64,000 nt of DNA from Hyposmocoma kahamanoa (GCF_003589595.1 NW_020654810.1:9751240-9815239), one strand, 5' to 3'; shown: positions 1 to 10,345, numbered from the stretch's first letter. The notes: generated by a model not told the origin, from the sequence alone. Translations and numbers: made by a program.

Positions 1-288
1 TTTTTATGTTTGTTTGCTCGTTTGTTTGTTTTCACAGTCAACCTTAATTTCTGTTTTGTGTCTGCTTTTTATTTTAATTATTTCATAAGCTTGTATGTGC
101 TTGCGGGAAGACAATACACATTTTACCTATTTATCTATCTATCAGTTCGGTCAAAAAGCGTGGTTAGAACTGACAGTAAATTCATGGGCACACGTAGAAA
201 TAAATAATATATGAAATATACATTAGTACCAATATAGTTCCTTGTGAAAAGGAAGTATGTCAGCAAAGCTGTGTTCCGTTGAAGGGTA

Positions 289-480
289 AGGGTATTGGTG
301 AAATTACAGACACATGTGACTTGTCAACTTATGTCTCAAGGTGATGGTGGCAGTGGCAGTACGCCACAGATCTTTGCGATTTAAAGCTTTGTATGACACT
401 ACAAGAGCTATGGACAGGCGTGTCGCTTACCACCAGGAGCACGACTTGTTCGCCTCACTCTTGGTATCATAAAAAATATA
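289..480 (+). repeat. Dispersed repeat family A, partial copy
   Basis: Shares a long stretch with copies near 24.1, 33.5-34.0, 51.1 and 62.2 kb: a 'gtgaaattacagacacatg' block, 'acttgtcaacttatgtctca', a 'ggcagtggcagt' block, 'gatttaaagctt' and 'ctatggacaggcgtgtcgct'. The order of blocks is the same in every copy. It looks like a short interspersed element spread by retroposition; no coding capacity is visible. Family name not known to me. Confidence 0.75.
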
Positions 481-1338
481 TTGTACATACAGGAGTGACA
501 GACTCCTGTATACAACTGCAGATCATTCATTGAGTATTTTCAATCAGTTTTCAATTTTCGATTTGAATGGTATTGCAATATCAATTTAATGCTTTACGAC
601 CAGTGAACAATGCTGACCTGAATAATTGGCTCATTTCAATATAGCAAAGAAATGTTGCAAAATATTTGAATCAAGTTTTCAGTAAAAATAACTTTCACAA
701 TTGTTACGGGAATACTGAATGTGATGAATATTGTTTCTGTATAATATTTTACAATTACCCTATTTGAATAATTTGTAAACTTTGTTTTTGTCTAGGAGCA
801 AAACAAAACTCCGAGCAACCTTTCTAAAATTCATTACTATGTGGAAAACAAAAGGGCTATGTTGTTTTCATTCATAAACCTTTGCCTTTGCCTCTTAACT
901 CTCGACAGATACACAACAAATGTAGCTTTTATGCTAACGGCTATTTAGAAGAATTATCTATTATCCCTTTGGTTACAATTTGTTTCAGTGTTAAGTATTA
1001 ATACAGAAAATGTTTCTAAGTAAAAATTGATGGAAACATTCCCACCGTTAGGTATATTCACATATCATAAAAGGGCAAATACGGCTAGAATGTCATTACG
1101 ATTATATTAGAATAGAATGTAATGTCAGTATTTCATAGGTATTAGAGAGATAAGAACACACATTATGCTGGAGGTTAAGACTACAAAAATTTCACCTGTA
1201 TATTAATAATTTGTCATTGTGAATGCGTGAAGGTTAGGTTTTGGGGGTAATTTCTATTATTTATATGTCATTCAAATACCAATTTTATCATCATCATCAA
1301 CCCGTTTACAAATAGAAAACCACCATGAGACTCAGACA
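481..1338. other. AT-rich intergenic stretch
   Basis: No ORF, RNA or clear repeat boundary was found. The sequence is ordinary AT-rich non-coding DNA. A short 'atcatcatcatcaaccc' motif near 1288 resembles the GATGATG-type tail of the SINE family seen at 26.3 kb, read in reverse. Confidence 0.5.
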
Positions 1339-1578
1339 TACATAGGGCGCACTATAAGTTTCCGGAACTGGCCACTTACATAAACAATATTTAAATAGTA
1401 ATTACAACATTTGAAAATTCAATTTGAAAACTGTTTGGCTGTAGAATGCAGTTTGTTTCATCAGACTGTCACTTGTTTTTACATTGTGGCGTCATTTTAG
1501 AAATTGGTTGTCTGCATCACCATGGACTTAACTCGTGAAAATGTTCATTGTATGATTTTCTACGACTTTAAGTGTAAT

Positions 1579-1694
1579 GTAATTTCAAATGTGGAAGCTT
1601 TTAATTGGCATCTGTTTGATCATACTTAAATCTATATTGTAAAAGTAGCTGTAAGCTCCCCAAATATAATAAAATAAAATAAAAATAAATAAAA
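1579..1694 (+). mobile_element. 5'-truncated LINE tail inserted in the mariner
   Basis: Aligning the two mariner copies shows about 115 extra bases here, directly after the codons for FKCN. The insert ends in an A/T-rich tail of repeated 'aataaaa' units, as expected for a 5'-truncated non-LTR retrotransposon copied by target-primed reverse transcription. 'gtaa' occurs at both junctions and could be a short target duplication. The insert post-dates the mariner and alone would inactivate it. Confidence 0.7.
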
Positions 1695-2176
1695 GTAACA
1701 GCTCAGCGAAGCTTCGCTCGGCTTTAAACTGCTTTTGGCGATTAAGCACCTTGCAAGACGACTATTTATAGCTGGTTTGCAGAATTCAAACGCGGTCGTG
1801 TGAATCTCAGTGACGAATTCCACTCCAGTGGTCCACTGCTGTGAACAACAAAAATATCGATGTTGTGTGCCGTATGACCAAAACAGACAGTGACATACCA
1901 TGAGATTCGGGCATCTTTAGGCATAAGCATGAGTTAAATACAATCAATAATACACAAATATTTGAGTGTGAAAAAGCTGATCGCGTCACTTGGTGCAATG
2001 CCACGCTTACCAGGTTCAACGAAGGGGCGTCAAACTTCGTGTGGGACATAGTAAAAGGTGACGAAACATGGATTTATAATTACGATCCCAAAACAAAGCA
2101 GCAATCGAGCGTATGAGTCTTTCGAGATGAGCCGAAACCAACCAAAGTGGCGCGCGTACAAAGTGCCTCTTAGCTG

Positions 2177-2494
2177 ATGATTGCTTCTTTTTTAAATAAA
2201 ACTGGACACGTGGCTACTGTTGGTTTGGAGAATCGTTGTACCGTGAATAGTGATTGGTACATAACCATTTGTTTGCCGGAAGTTATTGACAAACTCCGTA
2301 AAACTAGCCGTAAACGCCGTGTTATCTTGCACCACGATAATGCCAGTTCTCACACGGCCAGACAAACAAATGAATTTTTGAAGGTGAACAACGTTGACCT
2401 TATGAGTCATCCCGCGTACAGTTCCGACCTGGCACTTTGTGACTTTTATTTATTTCCAAAAATTAAGAACCAGTTACGCGGTCAACGATTTTGA
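2177..2494 (+). pseudogene. Mariner transposase, C-terminal catalytic fragment
   Basis: This is the longest surviving piece of the transposase (105 codons). It contains the second and third catalytic Asp residues in VILHHDNASSHTA and DLALCDFYLFPKIKNQLRG, spaced D34D as in mariner. The ATG is an internal Met of the ancestral protein, not a true start. The frame ends at a TGA just after RGQRF, where the family normally continues for about 50 residues; that downstream sequence is still recognisable to about 2630. It encodes no working enzyme, because the N-terminal DNA-binding region and first Asp lie upstream beyond stops. Confidence 0.9.
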
Positions 2495-2705
2495 TCACCT
2501 GAAGAGGTTGTCGAAGAGTATGAAAAATATGTTTCAGAGATTGTCACGGAAGAGTAGCATAAATGTTTTCAAAATTTGTTCATTCGTATGAAAAAGTGCA
2601 TTAACGCTAACGGAAAATATTTTGAGAAACCATAAATTTCCGACCATTTATATTATTTTTTTTCTTATTCATTCCGGAAGCTTATAGTATAGTTAATACC
2701 ACACG

Positions 2706-3173
2706 TATTAACTAAAATAACGGATAACTCACGTATTTAAGTCGAATTTAAGGCGAGAGAAAGGCATTTCATTCCGCGAAAAGTACGTGAAGCTATCAAG
2801 ATTGGTCGTCATTTGAATTCCAATCGTGATTAGTGGATGGTCGGTACCCCCTGCTGGAAAACAGTGTTAGGTACTAAGTCAGTGGTTAGTGTAGACGAAA
2901 TTTTAGGAAGTAACGTTGTTTAGTGTAGCGTGCAATCCTGCGTATGACTTTAATAAAAATGAAGCAAACGAGGGTAGATTCTCGCCCACGCTATATGCGC
3001 CCGCAGTCATACTGAGTGATCGGGTTGCCAGGGCTTTGGCGCGCAGGACTTTGGTGGTTTCCTTCGAGTCACCGCCGCGGAATCTCATCATTAAGGACCA
3101 CGAGTTGGTTCGAAACATGTCGAGCAAAAAAATTCGACTTAAATACGTGAGTTATCCGTTACTTTAGTTAATA
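2706..3173. mobile_element. 468-bp non-autonomous DNA element with 44-bp TIRs
   Basis: The arms 2706-2749 and 3130-3173 are reverse complements over 44 bases with one mismatch. They share 'taacggataactcacgtatt'. Each arm contains TTAA two bases in from its outer edge (2708-2711, 3168-3171), so a TTAA target as used by piggyBac-like elements is possible; the arms do not show the usual CCC start. The interior is richer in G+C than its surroundings and has an 83-codon ORF that resembles nothing I recognise. The left end lies only about 10 bases from the mariner's right end. Confidence 0.8.
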
Positions 3174-3179
3174 AACTCG

Positions 3180-3420
3180 TTTATACATCCCATGGGCACG
3201 GGTCTCCTCTCAGGCTAGGGTTTTAGGCCATAGTCCGCCACGTTGGCCCAGTGCGGGTTGGGGACTTCAAACGTTTTCCGAAGTTTGTGAATCTTCTTCG
3301 ATGTGCAGGTTTCATAACGATTTCCTTCATCGAAAAGCTCATGGTAAATTTCAAATGAAATTTGCGAGGCGATAAGTCAAACCATTATCACATCACACAG
3401 TAGGCTATCACGGCTTTTAT
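3180..3420 (-). repeat. SINE family D relic, minus orientation
   Basis: Shares 'gggtctcctctca', 'gccatagtccgccac', 'gtgcgggttgggga', 'ttcatcgaaaagctcatggt' and the 'tatcacggcttttat' end with copies at 10.07, 26.27 and 49.69 kb. In the better-preserved 26-kb copy the minus strand carries a Pol III B-box-like 'gggttcgaatc', so the family is tRNA-derived. This copy is degenerate in the promoter part. Confidence 0.65.
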
Positions 3421-3764
3421 ATAATACCAACTTTATATTTATCGAAAACAAATTGCTTTTGAGGACATCAAAATAATTTTTAAGGTTCAAAGTTTTATTC
3501 CAATTTAGTTCAGTTTACATGATTTAAAAAAAATCATAAAAGGAATTATCATAGGAGCTCATATAATAATTTTAATAATTAATTACTTACACATAATCAG
3601 TGAGCTTAATTGCAATCATTTCCAATAGTATAAAGTGTCTGAATCTAGATCTAGTGTTATCTATGCTGTATATGTGCAAATAATAGTGTTTTAGTATACT
3701 GTCCTGTCCGGTACCACTCTCACTACAAGGGCACTATTCACTGTGGGCTACACATCATATAACT

Positions 3765-4546
3765 ATGGCCAATTTCACTACAGTTTTAGAGACTCAACTT
3801 TCTCTTGAAGCCAGGCTATTTAAGAAGATGAATGAGCTGGAAGCACAGTGGAAGGCCACCTCTTCACAGCCACAAGTTCAGAACTCACAGTCACGTTTGT
3901 GGGAAGAATTTGGTGAACTCAAATCGGAGGTGTTGTCCATTCTACTAATATTGCGAGAACAAATATCTCAACTTTGCAAATCTGTTGATGACATCGAAAT
4001 GCGGCACCGTAGAAAGTATCTCCTTGTAGGCGGCATCCCAGAGACTGTTGAAGAGAACCTTTCCCAGTATGTAATAAATATATTTAATGATAAACTGAGC
4101 ATGGATTTATCACGGGAGAAGCTTAGTGTTTGCCATCGCTTGGGCAGTTTGACGGGCAACAAAAAGTGCCGGCCAGTGTTAGTGCGTTTCACTGAGCATT
4201 CATTGAAAGTTGTTGTGTGGAGTAAGAAGACGGCTCTCTTAAGGTTACACCCCATACAGTTTCTGAGTTCCTCACTCGTCAACGGCAGGCAATGTTTATC
4301 AAGACACGTTCACGCTTCGGTATCAAAAGGTGTTGGACGATGGATGGCAATGTTATTGTCAAGCTAAAGGATGGCACCAGGCGGAGGCTGTTCACTGAAG
4401 GTGATCTTTCGGCACTTGGTGCGACGGAGGATGAACCTCAACCAGCCAGTAAGCGACAACAGGCTACAGCTGTGGGGCCCCCTTCGCCGGCATTTTCTCC
4501 CGAATCGCGTACTAGACCTAAGCGGACTGTCAGGCCAAAAAAGTGA
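3765..4546 (+). pseudogene. LINE ORF1 (RNA-binding protein), frameshifted
   Basis: The first 200-codon frame begins MANFTTVLETQL. It has a likely coiled-coil N-terminal third (Leu/Glu/Lys-rich, about residues 10-80), then a core with RRKYLLVGGIPE, KLSVCHRLG and CRPVLVRF, typical of the nucleic-acid-binding ORF1 proteins that accompany EN-RT ORF2s. Near 4240-4260 the sense frame shifts by one base. The true C-terminus continues in another frame (from about 4259 to 4546) as SEFLTRQRQAMFIKTRSRFG followed by a basic, Pro/Arg-rich tail ending RTVRPKK. One indel therefore breaks the ORF. Ribosomal frameshifting is conceivable, but I saw no slippery site. It would act with ORF2 in the retrotransposon RNP. 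Confidence 0.75.
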
Positions 4547-4548
4547 TC

Positions 4549-5125
4549 TCTCTTTTCAATAGTGCTCATCATACCAGGTACTTTTGATTGTAATTTGTTT
4601 TACGTCGTAAATCTGTTTTAACATGTCTTACTGATTTTCTTTTTGTTTTGTTAGTTAATGACGGTCTACTAATATTTTGTTTTCTGAATCTACCATCACA
4701 AATCTTGTTTTTATTCGACGTTTTTCACTGCTACTTTGTTTGTTGTGGTCTGTCAATGACATTACTTTTTTTATTATTTTATGCTTAAACTCTTGGACGA
4801 AGTACCTTAAACTGTGGCAGTGGAATATTGCATTGTGCCTGGTGTGATCTCTGTTTTTATTTTAAAGTTTTTAGTTTGTGAACGTGTAGTGTTTTTACGT
4901 TAGTTTGTTTACGTTTGTTATAACCTTTGTTATAAATTTATTTTAATTTTTTTTTTCTTAGTTATGAATTAAATATCCTTTGTTTATCATGGAGTTACCT
5001 ATTCTATATTAGTCAACCGGGCGGGACAGGTATTTAGATAATTATTACTATTTTGTTTTAATTTTTTTTTTTTTTTAGATATTGTTACGTTATATTCCTT
5101 TATTTATTATTTATTTTAGAGTTAT
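4549..5125 (+). other. LINE inter-ORF spacer
   Basis: AT-rich (poly-T tracts at about 4950 and 5063), without an ORF. It separates ORF1 from ORF2 of the same element. Confidence 0.7.
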
Positions 5126-8056
5126 ATGTCTGATGATGATTCTTTTTATTCCGCTTGTGACATTAGTTTTACTAGCTCTTACTCTCAGTCTGAACAAGAA
5201 ACTTTAAGTACCCTACTGCACAATTCACTTAATATACCTCATTGTTTTAATGTCTGTCATATTAATGCACAGAGTATACCCTCTCACCACACTGACTTCC
5301 TTGAAACTTTCTCATCTCCAACTTCTACTATTCACGCCATCTTGGTTTCAGAAAGTTGGTTGAAACCTTGTCTTTCTTCTCAGTCCTTTTCTCTGTCTGG
5401 GTATTCTCTAATCCGGAATGATCGTACTGGCAGGAGGGGCGGCGGTGTTGCCATCTACTTGCGCAGTGACATTCCTTTTAAATTACTTTTATCGTCTTCC
5501 TCTGCCTGCTCTGGTTCTGCAGAGTACATCTTCTTGGAGATTGCAGTTAAGGGTACTATAGCGGTTCTGGGTGTAGTCTATTGTCCACCTTCGGCAGATT
5601 ACTTCATGCAACTTGAGTCCGTCCTTGAACCACTTTGCACTGATTACAGACATCACATAATTATGGGTGACTTCAATACGGATCTTCTGTCTAACACTCC
5701 GCAATCCACTAAGCTTCTTAATATTGTCAAGTCTGTGAACCTTTCAATCTTGCCATCTGAGCCTACTCATCATAACCCCTCTTCCAATGATACACAGCTT
5801 GACTTAATCATAACCTCTCCTGACTTCGTTGCTGGTCATGGTCAGTTGCTTGCTCCTGGATTTTCAAAGCACGACCTTATCTACATGCAATACCGATTAA
5901 GGCCACCGAAAGTTAAACCCCCTTTGGTATGGATGCGTAATTTTGGTCGACTTGACCATCACATGCTGAGGAAGGATGCCGCTGACCTTGATTTCTCTGG
6001 GGTGCATGGTGCTTCGTCAGTTGATTTGAAAATCTCCAACCTTAACCAGTGTTTGATCAATTTGTACGATGCTCATGCCCCACTACGGGCTGTTAGGGTT
6101 AAGCGGCCTCCTGCTTCTTGGATTAACGGGGGCATTCGTATGGCTATGACTAGACGTGATCGATTGTTTCGGGTTTACAAGCGCGATAGGTCGGATCATA
6201 ATTGGACTCTGTACAAGACTGCTCGTAATAGGTGTAATGGGATGGTGAGGGCAGCTAAGCGTCAATATTTTTATAATAACGTAAGTAATTGTTCTCCTGC
6301 TAATGTCTGGAAGTTTCTCAGAACTCTTGGCTTAGGCAAATGTTCTGCTCAACCTGACTCCTACCCTTTTGCTCCTAACGACTTCAACTGCCATTTCTCG
6401 TCTGCTCCTTCTTTAGATCCCTTCATTAAGGCGAACACTATTCGACTTATTGCTTCCAGGCCCATTTCTTCTTCAGTTTCTTTCTCTTTTTCACCAGTTA
6501 CAGCTGACGATTTGCGTAAAATAATTTTTTCTATTAAGTCTAAAGCCGTAGGATGTGACGAGGTGAGCAGAGTGATGATTGTCAGCATTGTTGATCAAAT
6601 TCTCCCTGCTATTGTCCATATCATCAACTTCTCCTTGCAGTATGGTGATTTCCCTCGTGCCTGGCGTAAGGCATTTATTATACCTTTGCCAAAAATATCT
6701 TCTCCTATACAACTTAATAACTTTAGGCCTATCTCTATTCTTCCTTTCCTGTCTAAAATTCTAGAATCTGTTGTTCATAAGCAAGTGTCTTCCTACACAT
6801 TTTCTAACAACCTTCTAACCCCTTTCCAATCTGGGTTTCGCCCGGGACACGGCACAACAACTGCCCTACTCAAAGTTGTGGAAGACATTAGGCTGGGCAT
6901 GGAGAAGCAGTTGGTCACTGCTATAGTTCTCGTCGACTTTTCCAACGCTTTTAACATGGTAGACCACGACATTCTGCTTGCCATCCTGAAGTCGCTTAAC
7001 TTCTCCCCATTATCACTAGACTGGTTCTCGTCCTACCTTTGTGATCGTCAACAAGCTGTTCGCGTGGGTCCTAAAGTCTCCGATTGGCGTGATTTGGCAG
7101 CTGGTGTTCCGCAGGGTGGAATCTTGTCACCGCTTTTATTTTCACTTTTTATTAATTTTCTTTCTTTCTCACTTAGCTGCTCTTACCACTTTTATGCTGA
7201 TGACTTGCAGATTTACGCGCAGGCATCTGCCGAGGACATTAATTCAGCGATTTCTGACATTAACAGCGATTTACAATGTGTTAGTGCGTGGTCAACTAAT
7301 TTTGGGATATCTGTTAATCCTTTCAAGTGTCAAGCAATTATTTTAGGTGGATCTAAACAGATATCTAAGATTGACCATACTTCGCTCATTCAAGTAGTTT
7401 ATGAGAACTCGTCTGTTCCATTCAGTTGTAGTGTAAAAAACCTTGGTCTTTACATTGACTCCTCACTAAGCTGGACCTTACAGGTGTCCGAGGTTAGTCG
7501 TAGGGTTACTTCTTCTTTACGTTTTCTAAACCGCTTTCGACATTTTCTTCCCATTAGTACTAAGACCCTGCTCGTCACCTCCCTTATATTCCCACTCATT
7601 GATTATGCTGATGTCTGTTATCCTGATCTCAACGAAAATCTATTAGACAAGTTGGACCGCCTGCTCAATAATGCTATTCGTTTCATTTTCTGCCTTCGGA
7701 AATTTGATCATGTTTCTTCTTTTAGGTCTCAACTTAAATGGCTCCCTATTCGTCAACGCAGACAGAAAAGAATTCTCTGTACGTTGTACTCCGTTCTTTT
7801 CAATCCCCACTATCCAGAATACTTGAAATGTAAATTTCAGTATCTCTGTGACTCTCATGACCTCCCACTTCGTTCCATGAATTCACTATCACTCTCTGTA
7901 CCTCTCTTTCATTCTGGCTTCATGTCAGATTCTTTTACTCTCCACTCGATACGGCTCTGGAACGCTCTACCGGACGCCATCAGACGGTCTCCTAATATAT
8001 TTTCTTTTAAAAATAATGTTCATGAGCATCTTCTAAATTGTTTGTCACAGCAATAA
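5126..8056 (+). CDS. LINE ORF2: APE-type endonuclease / reverse transcriptase
   Basis: 976 uninterrupted codons. The N-terminal endonuclease (about 40-255) shows HINAQS (N47), SESWLKP (E76), RRGGGVAIYL (103-112) and GDFNTD (181-186); its last motif reads FSKH (H249), where many relatives have SDH. The reverse transcriptase (about 450-760) shows QSGFRPGHGTT, DFSNAF (D604; relatives usually have DFSKAFD), GVPQGGILSPLLF (from 660) and YADD (690-693) with both catalytic Asp residues. A C-terminal region follows (FLNRFRHFLP..., RLWNALPDAIRRSP) as in Jockey/CR1-group ORF2s. The protein nicks target DNA and copies the element RNA from the nick. The ATG was chosen because it is the first in frame after the AT-rich spacer. 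It looks coding-competent, but ORF1 upstream is broken. Confidence 0.93.
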   Translation: MSDDDSFYSACDISFTSSYSQSEQETLSTLLHNSLNIPHCFNVCHINAQSIPSHHTDFLETFSSPTSTIHAILVSESWLKPCLSSQSFSLSGYSLIRNDRTGRRGGGVAIYLRSDIPFKLLLSSSSACSGSAEYIFLEIAVKGTIAVLGVVYCPPSADYFMQLESVLEPLCTDYRHHIIMGDFNTDLLSNTPQSTKLLNIVKSVNLSILPSEPTHHNPSSNDTQLDLIITSPDFVAGHGQLLAPGFSKHDLIYMQYRLRPPKVKPPLVWMRNFGRLDHHMLRKDAADLDFSGVHGASSVDLKISNLNQCLINLYDAHAPLRAVRVKRPPASWINGGIRMAMTRRDRLFRVYKRDRSDHNWTLYKTARNRCNGMVRAAKRQYFYNNVSNCSPANVWKFLRTLGLGKCSAQPDSYPFAPNDFNCHFSSAPSLDPFIKANTIRLIASRPISSSVSFSFSPVTADDLRKIIFSIKSKAVGCDEVSRVMIVSIVDQILPAIVHIINFSLQYGDFPRAWRKAFIIPLPKISSPIQLNNFRPISILPFLSKILESVVHKQVSSYTFSNNLLTPFQSGFRPGHGTTTALLKVVEDIRLGMEKQLVTAIVLVDFSNAFNMVDHDILLAILKSLNFSPLSLDWFSSYLCDRQQAVRVGPKVSDWRDLAAGVPQGGILSPLLFSLFINFLSFSLSCSYHFYADDLQIYAQASAEDINSAISDINSDLQCVSAWSTNFGISVNPFKCQAIILGGSKQISKIDHTSLIQVVYENSSVPFSCSVKNLGLYIDSSLSWTLQVSEVSRRVTSSLRFLNRFRHFLPISTKTLLVTSLIFPLIDYADVCYPDLNENLLDKLDRLLNNAIRFIFCLRKFDHVSSFRSQLKWLPIRQRRQKRILCTLYSVLFNPHYPEYLKCKFQYLCDSHDLPLRSMNSLSLSVPLFHSGFMSDSFTLHSIRLWNALPDAIRRSPNIFSFKNNVHEHLLNCLSQQ

Positions 8057-8353
8057 TCATCATCATATTCTGTTATTGTAAGTATTTTGTATATGTATAG
8101 TATATTTGTATGTATGTATGTAAGTGTATGTATTATATTATTAAGTAAGGTATTAGGTTAGTTTGTTATATATATAATTATGAATTTGTTTCATTTATTT
8201 TAATATAACCGTAATATTCTGTTTATTTACCGCGTTCGTGAATTTCGTTTTTCTCAGAGGTTGACTGGTAGAGAATGCTTTTAGCATTAAGTCCGCCTTT
8301 TGTACCCTTTGTATTGTGGTCAATAAAGTTTAATAAATAAAAAATAAATAAAT

Positions 8354-9915
8354 TATGTGAATATGACAACGTGTTCTTGTTTCCGGCCTGCTAACGAAAG
8401 AAGCCTACTGTAGCGAATCGCAGCAGTCGCTACAAATCTCTTTTGTATATATTTTATAGTCTCTTTAGGTTTTAGTTTTATACTTAAATTCTAAATTTAA
8501 ACTTGTTTGTTTTTGGCGCCTTTTTCTTGACTTTAGCTTAGTTTTCCTTTGATAGCGACATATGTGTTTTCTAGTAAATTATTAAAAGCTGGAAGTACAT
8601 TTGCTTGGCCTTGCCCACTGGTTGTTAGCACTCACCCTTTAACCCTTTGATACAGTCCGCTGCGCCTACCGTCACTGAAGGAGCGACATGGAGCTAATAT
8701 AATAAACCCACAGACCAAATAATAAACCATTAAAAATACAGTTTTTATACCTCTCGACTTTTCAAAACGGGGATGAAAATGTACGAATAGACAAAAAAGT
8801 TGATTTCTAAAAGTAATAGGTACTATTGTTGGTTGGTAAATAATGGTTTATTTTTAACAACAGCGTTCTGTAGGTCAGTAAATAACTAAATTACATATAT
8901 AGAATAATAAAATTACATATACTAATAATCGTGGAAATTAATGCAGTGAGTTCGCTATTTGAAAACACAATGGTAACGTGTATTGTTTTTTGTTAAAATG
9001 TAATAATTGAGTAGTAGAAAAAGTAAGTAAGCAAGTATCTGATTTTTTGTGTATTTTGGCGCTGGAAACGTACAAAATATATGATTAGATTAAGTATGAC
9101 ACAAAATAAATTTATAATAATATTAAATTTGTAAGTAATCCTTTCATATTACAAAGTTTTATCAGAACATTCCCGTATCAAATTTGAAAAAGTAAGTAAG
9201 AAAGTAAGTTTTTGTGTTTTGCTTATTGTTTTGCTTTTGCGCCGAATGGTATGTGACAGTACGATTTTTCTATGAAAAAAAGGATAAACGGATTTTGAAC
9301 TGTGAATTTACATCGCCTTGTTTTTGAAAGGTCAAACTACGAATTTGCAAGGCAATTCGATATAGTTACAGGCTTAAATTGGATTGCTGTAAGAGCTCAT
9401 TATCCATTCGTTGAACTTTAAAATAAGAAAAGGATTGTTATTACGATGAAAATGTTTAAGAAATTTTAAGTGTGAAATATTACCGTGTTACTGTAGTATT
9501 ACCGGAGTTGTTCTTGTTGCGCCTATCAAAAGGCCATACAATCGTACCGAGATCTATTCATTTCTGAGAACTGACAAAACAAATATAATATGAAATATAA
9601 TATGATACATCGTTTTTAATATCAAACAGAATTTTGCAATGTTTACCACCGGCTAAATTGTCTATTTCGTTGATGCTACGTAAGTTACTGTTTTTGAATC
9701 AGTTTTCCAACAATTACCTGGTGGATTACGTCTTCATCCTCTGGCGACTCCGTGTCACAGAAGCCTAATTTGTAGCTCTACTCAAATTATGTTTTTACCC
9801 ATTCATCTTTTATTTAATTTAATGAAATAGCTTATAGAAATAAATAAAAAAAAAGCCTAAACAAAGATGTATATTGGAAGTTAGTTGAAACTCGATACCA
9901 CAAATAGAGTCAAGG
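8354..9915. other. AT-rich stretch without recognisable genes
   Basis: No ORF over 60 codons makes sense and no repeat boundary is evident. Local 'agtaagtaagaaagtaag' simple sequence occurs near 9020 and 9190. Confidence 0.5.
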
Positions 9916-9916
9916 T

Positions 9917-9950
9917 TCGGTATGTTTGCATTTGGCAGCAAACATACCGA
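9917..9950. repeat. Perfect 13-bp hairpin
   Basis: The arms 9917-9929 and 9938-9950 are exact complements ('tcggtatgtttgc') around an 8-base loop. No function can be assigned. Confidence 0.6.
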
Positions 9951-10065
9951 GCCAGTACACCAAGGACCTGTCTGCAGTGCTTCATTACGCCTTCTTGTGT
10001 ATTTTTTTTCACACCATAATACAAAAAAAGTTAATGTTTTATGACTCATCTCAACACATTTATAC

Positions 10066-10345
10066 GTCCCGCTCCTGGACACGGGTCTCCTCTCAAGCGA
10101 GTTTTAGGGTCGTATTCTAGAACTCTACTCAATGCTCAAGTTACACTAGAAATCATACTCAAGTACTTGCCATTAGGGTCGTATTTCCAGTGCTTGAAAT
10201 CATACTCAAGTCTGCTCAAATCCTGACTTGAGCATTGAGTAGAGTTCTAGAATACGACCCTTAGTCTGCCACACTGGCCCGATGCGGGTTGGGGATGTTA
10301 CACGCTTTCCTTCACCGAAAGGCTAATGTAAATTTCAAATTAAAT
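10066..10345 (-). repeat. SINE family D copy, split by a MITE
   Basis: Left part 'cgggtctcctctcaagcgag' and right part 'gtctgccacactggcccgat...cgggttggggatg...ttcaccgaaaggctaatgtaaattt' match the intact order seen at 3.2 and 26.3 kb. The two are separated by the 154-bp element at 10107-10260. Confidence 0.75.
10107..10260. mobile_element. 154-bp MITE, perfect 35-bp TIRs, TTA target duplication
   Basis: The arms 10107-10141 and 10226-10260 are exact reverse complements over 35 bases, beginning 'gggtcgtattctagaactct'. TTA flanks both sides (10104-10106, 10261-10263). TTA duplication with a GGG start fits PIF/Harbinger (Tourist-like) MITEs. Comparison with undisturbed SINE copies confirms an insertion here. 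Inside, 'ttagggtcgtatt' recurs at 10173-10185, and 'gaaatcatactcaagt' occurs twice, so the interior looks like a partial duplication of an end. Confidence 0.9.

Larger units (their letters stand above)
1341..2696 (+). mobile_element. Mariner (D34D) transposon, degenerate, with a nested LINE tail
   Basis: The left end, after a TA, carries 'actataagtttccggaa'; the right end carries the complement of 'actataagcttccggaat', so the TIRs can still be recognised. Between them lie pieces of a transposase reading frame. The amino end reads MDLTREN...MIFYDFKCN and is then interrupted. GDETWIYNYDP carries the first catalytic Asp. The open stretch at 2177-2494 has HHDN and ALCDFYLFP with 34 residues between the two Asp residues, the mariner D34D signature. 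The frame is dead: a TGA replaces a Trp codon at 2114-2116, there are other stops, and the segment corresponding to residues about 120-133 of the 49-kb copy is deleted. A second, truncated copy lies on the minus strand at 48.8-49.7 kb. Insect genomes often annotate such relics as SETMAR-like. Confidence 0.9.
3620..8353 (+). mobile_element. Near full-length non-LTR retrotransposon (Jockey/CR1 group)
   Basis: Layout: a short 5' UTR, an ORF1 (3765-4546, frameshifted), a 579-bp AT-rich inter-ORF spacer, an EN-RT ORF2 (5126-8056) and a 3' UTR that ends in 'aataaagtttaataaataa' followed by short TAAA-type repeats near 8353. There are no LTRs. The two-ORF plan with an APE-type endonuclease places it in the Jockey/CR1 group; I cannot fix the clade by eye. 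The exact 5' end and target duplication were not resolved. The open ORF2 argues for a recent insertion. Confidence 0.85.

Noticed and set aside
2916..3167. 83-codon ORF (and its antisense partner) as a gene
   Set aside because: It runs into the TIR of the 468-bp element, and both strands are open because of composition.
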